Assembly (NCBI GenBank): GCA_037439945.1
Contig: JBBIVA010000032.1
Span: 1-29,743 of the forward strand
Length of the DNA stretch: 29,743 bases
Reading direction: 5' to 3'
Source: CALEUX01 sp037439945
GTDB lineage: Bacteria; Bacteroidota; Bacteroidia; Bacteroidales; Marinilabiliaceae
Shown: positions 25,069-29,743 of the stretch, one piece after another
How the letters are laid out: the number at the start of each line of letters is the position of its first letter
Numbering within the stretch: the stretch's first letter is position 1
Translations under genes and position numbers: made by a program
The notes under the pieces: generated by a model
The model's input: only the letters and a program-made list of their open reading frames with translations
Database searches by the model: none
Told to the model about the DNA's origin: nothing

Positions 25069-26127
25069 ATGTTTCGATTCGGAAATCCTGAATATTTATA
25101 CCTGCTTTTGCTTATACCGGCATTGGCATTTTTTCAGCTTATTTTATCATCGCAAAAGAAAAAAGCTTTAAAACGATTCGGTAACCCCGAAATAATTCAA
25201 CATTTGATGCCCGATGTTTCATTATTCAGGCCTGTGGTAAAGTTTTATTTGCTTTTACTGGCATTAGCTGCTTTAATACTTACAATATCGGCAGTTCAGT
25301 TTGGAACAAGAGTCCAAACAGTTCAACGAAAAGGAATTGAACTGATTATTTGTCTGGATGTTTCAAACAGTATGAATGCTATTGATATTGAACCAACAAG
25401 GCTTGAACGGGCAAAACAGGCAATAGGACGGTTATCTGACAGACTTAAAAACGACCGCATTGGTTTAATTGTTTTTGCAGGGCAGGCGTATGTACAGTTA
25501 CCAATTACCACTGATTATCCTTCAGCCAAAATGTTCCTGGGGGCAATCAATACCGAATCTGTGCCTGTTCAGGGAACGGCTATTGGCAGTGCTATTAACC
25601 TGGCAGTTGGTTCATTCAGCAAGCAGGAAAATGTTAACCGTGCAATTATCGTGGTAACGGATGGCGAAAACCACGAAGACGATGCCGTTGGGGCTTCAAA
25701 AAAAGCAGCAGAAAATGGGATTAAAGTTTTTACGGTGGGTATGGGAACTCCTAAGGGTGGGCCAATTCCAACCGGTGGGAAAGGGAACTTTTTACTCGAC
25801 AAAAACGGCAATGTAGTTATTACCAGGCTAAATGAGGAAATGCTTAAACAAATTGCAGTTAATGGGAATGGCGATTTTATTCCTGCTGATAATATAAGGA
25901 ATGGCATTAACAATTTAATGGACCAGCTTGAAGAGTTGGATGAATCTGAATTTGAATCAAAAGTTTATACTGAGTTTGATGATCAGTTTCAATATTTTGC
26001 AATTATTGCGTTATTAATATTATTGATAGATTTTATTATCCTTGAACGTAAAAACAAACTTTTGAAAAATATAGACATATTTACAGTTGATAATAAGAAA
26101 AAGAAAAAAGATAACACTGTTATTTAA
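25069..26127 (+). CDS. batB: BatB, second VWA-domain inner-membrane protein
   Basis: 352 residues with the same plan as BatA: N-terminal membrane helices (about 8-27 and 57-76), a VWA domain with DVSNSM (97-102), Thr170 (QGTAIG) and Asp198 (VTDGEN), and a C-terminal membrane helix (about 307-325). A lysine-rich cytoplasmic tail ends the protein. It differs from BatA in a glycine-rich insertion after the metal site (GTPKGGPIPTGGKGNFLLD), typical of BatB. BatA and BatB clearly arose by duplication. It is encoded 12 bp after batA and 12 bp before batC, so co-transcription is very likely. Confidence 0.93.
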   Translation: MFRFGNPEYLYLLLLIPALAFFQLILSSQKKKALKRFGNPEIIQHLMPDVSLFRPVVKFYLLLLALAALILTISAVQFGTRVQTVQRKGIELIICLDVSNSMNAIDIEPTRLERAKQAIGRLSDRLKNDRIGLIVFAGQAYVQLPITTDYPSAKMFLGAINTESVPVQGTAIGSAINLAVGSFSKQENVNRAIIVVTDGENHEDDAVGASKKAAENGIKVFTVGMGTPKGGPIPTGGKGNFLLDKNGNVVITRLNEEMLKQIAVNGNGDFIPADNIRNGINNLMDQLEELDESEFESKVYTEFDDQFQYFAIIALLILLIDFIILERKNKLLKNIDIFTVDNKKKKKDNTVI

Positions 26128-26139
26128 TTTTGCTGCATT

Positions 26140-26841
26140 ATGAACAGGAATTATATAGTAAATAAAATGAAGTTTCTGGTTATTGCGTTTTTTGTTTTGA
26201 TTACTGCCACTGACTTGGTTTATGCACAGCAGGAACGAAAATTTATACGTAAAGGGACTGAACATTATGAAAAGGGGAACTTTGTTGAATCAGGTAATGA
26301 TTATTGGAAAGCCCTTGATAAAAACAAGGATTCCTTTGAAGCAAGGTTTAATCTTGCTGCAACTATGTTTAAACAGGAAAAATATCAGGATGCAATAAAC
26401 CAGCTTCAGGCCCTCGCAAACCAAACAGACAACAACGGAAGGCTTGGTTTGTTATACCATAATATAGGCAATAGTTATATGGGCTTAAATGAACTGGATA
26501 AAGGAATTGAAGCATATAAAACAGCATTAAAAAATAATCCCTTTGATGATGAAACCCGGTATAACCTAATTGCAGCAATGAAAATGAAACAACAAAAAGA
26601 TAAACAGGACCAGCAACAGGATCAACAAAAAGAAGAAAAGAAAGAACAGGAACAGGAGCAAAATGAGGAAAAGCAAAAAGATCAACAACAGCAACAAAAT
26701 GATCAACAGCAAAAGGAAGGTATAAGCAAAGAAAATGCTGAGCGTATTTTGCAGGCTATGGAACAGGATGAAAAAGAGCTTCAGGAGGAAATGAAGAAAA
26801 TGAAGGCAACCCAGCCTTTAAAAATTGAGAAAAACTGGTAA
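26140..26841 (+). CDS. batC: BatC, periplasmic TPR protein with Gln/Glu/Lys-rich tail
   Basis: 233 residues. A signal peptide or anchor (about 10-30; an alternative ATG at 26167 starts at MKFLVIAFF) precedes TPR repeats (about 33-145; AEHYEKGNFVESGNDYWKAL-like, then LLYHNIGNSYMGLNELDKGI and ALKNNPFDDETRYNL). A low-complexity segment of Gln, Lys, Glu and Asp follows (about 147-195), then a helix with ENAERILQAMEQDEKELQEE and the terminal KIEKNW. TPR proteins with this tail are the standard BatC. It is expected to act as a periplasmic scaffold in the Bat complex. A 150-bp gap with a candidate promoter separates it from batD. Confidence 0.92.
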   Translation: MNRNYIVNKMKFLVIAFFVLITATDLVYAQQERKFIRKGTEHYEKGNFVESGNDYWKALDKNKDSFEARFNLAATMFKQEKYQDAINQLQALANQTDNNGRLGLLYHNIGNSYMGLNELDKGIEAYKTALKNNPFDDETRYNLIAAMKMKQQKDKQDQQQDQQKEEKKEQEQEQNEEKQKDQQQQQNDQQQKEGISKENAERILQAMEQDEKELQEEMKKMKATQPLKIEKNW

Positions 26842-26931
26842 TTAACATTTTAAATCACCAATTAGTAGTTTATTTTTCTCTGAAAAAAAACCTGTAAATG
26901 AATGATAATGCATGAAAACCAATTTGTTAGT

Positions 26932-26939
26932 TACTTTTG
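26932..26939 (+). promoter_or_regulatory. Candidate internal -7 box before batD
   Basis: TACTTTTG matches TAnnTTTG and lies 53 bp before the batD ATG, in the only large gap (150 bp) between batA and batE. No good -33 box was found. It suggests that batD and batE may also be expressed independently. Confidence 0.4.
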
Positions 26940-26991
26940 TGATATAATTAAACAATTTTAAACTTATAAAAACCAAACAAATTTTCTCGTT

Positions 26992-28830
26992 ATGAGAAGA
27001 ATTTTAATTTTAGTGTTAATCCTAACTGGTAATTTACCAATAAAGGCGCAGGATGCAAGTTTTGTGGCAACTGCCCCCAAAACTGTTATACAAGGATCAC
27101 GTTTTCAGTTAATTTATAATATTAATAAAGAGGCATCAGATTTACGGGTACCCGGAATTAATGATTTTCAGATTTTAATGGGCCCCACTACTTCAACCAG
27201 TACCCAGGTTCAAATAATAAACAACCAGGTTAGTCGTATGGTAAATTACTCTTTTACATATATTTTAAGGGCAGATAAAACAGGCGTTTTTAATATTCCG
27301 CCGGCCACTATCGAAGTTGATGGCAAAAAAATTGAATCAAATTCAGTTACAATTGAAGTTATCCAGAGTGACGCTTCAACACAGCAGCAGCAACAAAGCA
27401 ACCAGGGACAAACAGAAACTGCAGCCCTTTCTGATGATGATTTATTTATAACAACAACTGCCAATAAAACTACTGCTTACAAAGATGAGCCAATATTACT
27501 TACAACCAGGATTTACACAAAAGTAAACCTCGAAGGTATATCAGATATAAAAAATCCGGAATTGAAAAACTTTATTGTTGAAGAACTGGAAAATCAATCA
27601 GATAATATTCAATGGGGAATTCAAAACATAAATGGCAAAACCTACAGAACGGGAGTATTCAGTCAAAAAGTATTATATCCTCAGGTTGCCGGAAAATTGA
27701 ATATTGAGCCTACATCAATTGAATTCCTTATCAAACAACGTTCAGCGCGACAGTCACAAAGCATTTTTGACGATTTTTTTGACAGTTACAGGACCGTTAA
27801 ACGAAGGGTTAGTTCCAAAGGAATCAACATTACAGTAAATCCCCTGCCAACACCCCAACCTGCATCATTTTCGGGAATTGTTGGTGAGGTAACATTAAAT
27901 GTATCTGCATCAAAAACAACTGCCAGTATAAATGACGGAATAACAATAAAAGCAACAGTTTCAGGTTCGGGTAACCTCAGGCTGGCAAAAAATCCCGAAA
28001 TAAAATTTCCGTTTGATTTTGATGTATTTGAACCAAAAACAACAAATAACATATCTCAAACAACTCAAGGGGGCAAGGGAACCCGTACAATTGAAACATT
28101 AATAATCCCAAGACATGCCGGAAACTATGAAATTCCGGCTGTTGAATATACCTACTTTAACCCTTCCGCCGGAAGATATAACACCTTACGTATAAACCCA
28201 ATAAACATAACTGTTGAAAGGACCGGAACTGAAGTTGGTTCAGCCCCTGCACCATCACCCGGTATCAGCAACCGTCGAGAAAGTATTCAATATCTGGGAC
28301 AGGATATTCGTTATATTAAAACCTCCGATATTACCTTACAACCCAAAAACACTTTCTTATTCGGGTCAATAAGTTTTTTTCTTGGTTATATTGTACCTCT
28401 TTTAATATTTGTATTTGCTTATGTTTTATTTCAGAAAAAAATAAAGGAAAATGCAAATATGCAAATGGTGCGTAACCGCAAAGCCAATAAAATGGCTTTG
28501 AAACGCCTGAAAAAATCAGCAATACATCTCAAAAAGAATGACAAGGAGGGCTTTTATGAAGAACTTAGCCGTGCTTTATGGGGTTATATAAGTGATAAAC
28601 TGGCTATACCTCAAGCCCAACTTAACCGTGACAATGCCAGATCAATTCTTATTGAATGCAACGCCAATGATCAAACAACAGCTGATTTTCTTGATATCCT
28701 CGATACCTGCGAATATGCCAGGTATTCACCACAGGCCGAACACCAGGAGAGAGATTATCTTTACAAAAAGGCTGTTGAAACCATAAGTAAACTTGAGAGC
28801 CAGCTTAAAAAACAATTAAAAATGGTTTAA
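26992..28830 (+). CDS. batD: BatD, membrane-anchored beta-rich protein
   Basis: 612 residues. A signal peptide (to KAQD, about residue 19) leads into the family's beta-domain start: ASFVATAPKTVIQGSRFQLI, then LRVPGINDFQILMGPTTSTS. A Gln-rich linker lies at about residues 127-142. Further beta domains follow (VTLNVSASKTTASINDGITI, then NPEIKFPFDFDVFEPK), which are characteristic of BatD. One membrane helix (about 458-480, FLGYIVPLLIFVFAYVLFQ) precedes a helical cytoplasmic C-terminus with LSRALWGYISDKLAIPQAQL, also typical. Most of the protein is therefore periplasmic. It lies 6 bp upstream of batE and is likely coupled to it. Confidence 0.94.
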   Translation: MRRILILVLILTGNLPIKAQDASFVATAPKTVIQGSRFQLIYNINKEASDLRVPGINDFQILMGPTTSTSTQVQIINNQVSRMVNYSFTYILRADKTGVFNIPPATIEVDGKKIESNSVTIEVIQSDASTQQQQQSNQGQTETAALSDDDLFITTTANKTTAYKDEPILLTTRIYTKVNLEGISDIKNPELKNFIVEELENQSDNIQWGIQNINGKTYRTGVFSQKVLYPQVAGKLNIEPTSIEFLIKQRSARQSQSIFDDFFDSYRTVKRRVSSKGINITVNPLPTPQPASFSGIVGEVTLNVSASKTTASINDGITIKATVSGSGNLRLAKNPEIKFPFDFDVFEPKTTNNISQTTQGGKGTRTIETLIIPRHAGNYEIPAVEYTYFNPSAGRYNTLRINPINITVERTGTEVGSAPAPSPGISNRRESIQYLGQDIRYIKTSDITLQPKNTFLFGSISFFLGYIVPLLIFVFAYVLFQKKIKENANMQMVRNRKANKMALKRLKKSAIHLKKNDKEGFYEELSRALWGYISDKLAIPQAQLNRDNARSILIECNANDQTTADFLDILDTCEYARYSPQAEHQERDYLYKKAVETISKLESQLKKQLKMV

Positions 28831-28836
28831 CCATTC

Positions 28837-29667
28837 ATGGAATATAGCAAAATATTAACAAAGCATCTTATTCCCACAAAAATGAAATCGATTTTTAAAT
28901 TTATTTTGGATCATACCATTTTAAAACTTGTTTTATTTCTATTTGTTGCTGTAAATACTGTAAGTGTTATGGCCTCAGATACCAGATTAATAAAAGGAAA
29001 TGCCTATTATGAGGAGGGTAACTTTAAGGATGCAATTGCTGCATACGAAGATATTCTGAAAACAGGTTTGGAATCGCCCGGATTATATTACAACTTAGGA
29101 AATGCCTATTACCGTAATGGATTGCTTACAAAGGCTATTATAAACTATGAACGGGCTCTCCTGCTGGCACCACATGACAGGGACATAAGGTATAACCTTG
29201 ATTTGGCCTACAGCCAGATTACTGACAAAATTGCCCCAGTGGGGACTTTTTTCCTGGCCAAATGGTTATCACAATTACGGAGCTATAGTAATTCAGATAC
29301 ATGGGCTATAGTTTCCATAGTTTCCTTCGCTGTTTGTTTATTAATGTTGTTCTTCTTTTTTTTCGCTAAAACAATCCTTGTTAAAAAAGTATCTTTTTAT
29401 CTCGTCGTTTTATCGGTGCTGCTTTCAGCCATTACTTTCGGCTTTTCAAGTAATCAAAAAAGTAAACTAATTAACCGCGACAGGGCAATAATTATGACTC
29501 CTTCAGTAATTGTGAGAAGTTCACCGGACTCAAGTGGTACTGAAATATTCGTATTACATGAAGGTACAAGGGTATCAATCCTCGAAACTGTTAATGATTG
29601 GCACAAAATTGAACCTGAGGATGGAAACATTGGCTGGATTCCAATTAATGCACTGGAAATTATCTGA
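28837..29667 (+). CDS. batE: BatE, TPR protein with membrane helices and SH3-like C-terminus
   Basis: 276 residues from the ATG at 28837, or 261 from the ATG at 28882, which gives a cleaner signal peptide (MKSIFKFILDHTILKLVLFL). TPR motifs follow (KGNAYYEEGNFKDAIAAYE and NLGNAYYRNGLLTKAIINYE), then two membrane helices (about 152-175 and 182-200). The C-terminus is an SH3b-like domain with VIVRSSPDSSGTEIFVLHEG and VNDWHKIEPEDGNIGWI (about 215-276). This architecture is the standard BatE. The TPR part and SH3 part should be periplasmic. Last gene of the operon; terminator-like hairpins follow the stop codon. Confidence 0.93.
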   Translation: MEYSKILTKHLIPTKMKSIFKFILDHTILKLVLFLFVAVNTVSVMASDTRLIKGNAYYEEGNFKDAIAAYEDILKTGLESPGLYYNLGNAYYRNGLLTKAIINYERALLLAPHDRDIRYNLDLAYSQITDKIAPVGTFFLAKWLSQLRSYSNSDTWAIVSIVSFAVCLLMLFFFFFAKTILVKKVSFYLVVLSVLLSAITFGFSSNQKSKLINRDRAIIMTPSVIVRSSPDSSGTEIFVLHEGTRVSILETVNDWHKIEPEDGNIGWIPINALEII

Positions 29668-29675
29668 TTACTTTT

Positions 29676-29730
29676 TACTGAAATTTAGTATTTTTTGATA
29701 ATACTACAATTAATTGTAATAATTTTTTTT
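29676..29730 (+). terminator. Terminator-like hairpins after the bat operon
   Basis: TACTG/TAGTA (29676-29690, one G-T pair) is followed directly by TTTTTT. AGTATT/AATACT overlaps it, and a palindrome TACAATTAATTGTA (29705-29718) is followed by eight T. Stems are short and AT-rich, so termination is plausible but not strong. Confidence 0.4.
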
Positions 29731-29743
29731 GCTTTATTCATTA

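Noticed and set aside
26580..26720. Low-complexity tract in batC as a sign of frameshift or mis-assembly
   Set aside because: A Gln/Glu/Lys-rich tail after the TPRs is normal for BatC proteins, and the frame continues to a sensible C-terminus.

Overview
The window reads as a stretch of chromosome from a low-GC member of the Bacteroidota. The evidence is a type IX secretion (T9SS) cargo with a type B C-terminal domain, a PorP/SprF-family protein, a complete bat (aerotolerance-type) operon, a DUF2027-Smr protein, Bacteroidota-style promoter boxes (TAnnTTTG) and weak or absent Shine-Dalgarno sequences. Nothing in it allows naming a genus.

Left part (1-2400): a 15-codon tail of a plus-strand gene, a gene-poor stretch ending in a bidirectional terminator-like hairpin, a YihY/BrkB-family membrane protein on the minus strand, and the class A RNase P RNA (rnpB, minus strand) with its own -7 box.

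Surface cassette (2438-16187, minus strand): transcription runs right to left through a 10-kb gene for a secreted adhesin-like protein of about 3,300 residues, a PorP/SprF outer-membrane partner, a PorE/OmpA-like periplasmic protein (TPR, PD40 propeller, CNA/CRD-like domain, OmpA domain) and a small tandem-SPOR protein. This fits a dedicated satellite module of T9SS: the cargo, the outer-membrane protein that presents it, and peptidoglycan-associated anchors. The adhesin contains 13 tandem 90-91-residue modules and a second array of about 12 different modules. The 13-module array has a higher-order period of five modules (1,359 bp).

Middle (16405-21035): a helical hypothetical protein with a well-formed promoter, a 585-bp very AT-rich gap, a DUF2027-Smr protein divergent from queA (queuosine tRNA modification), a small BFD-like [2Fe-2S] protein convergent with queA, and a 729-bp divergent intergenic region rich in inverted repeats.

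Right part (21036-29667, plus strand): the bat operon in the standard order moxR, DUF58, a membrane-anchored DUF4381-like protein, batA, batB, batC, batD, batE. The MoxR AAA+ ATPase is expected to act on the VWA proteins at the inner membrane, with the TPR, BatD and BatE proteins forming the periplasmic and membrane scaffold. An internal -7 box precedes batD, and terminator-like hairpins follow batE.
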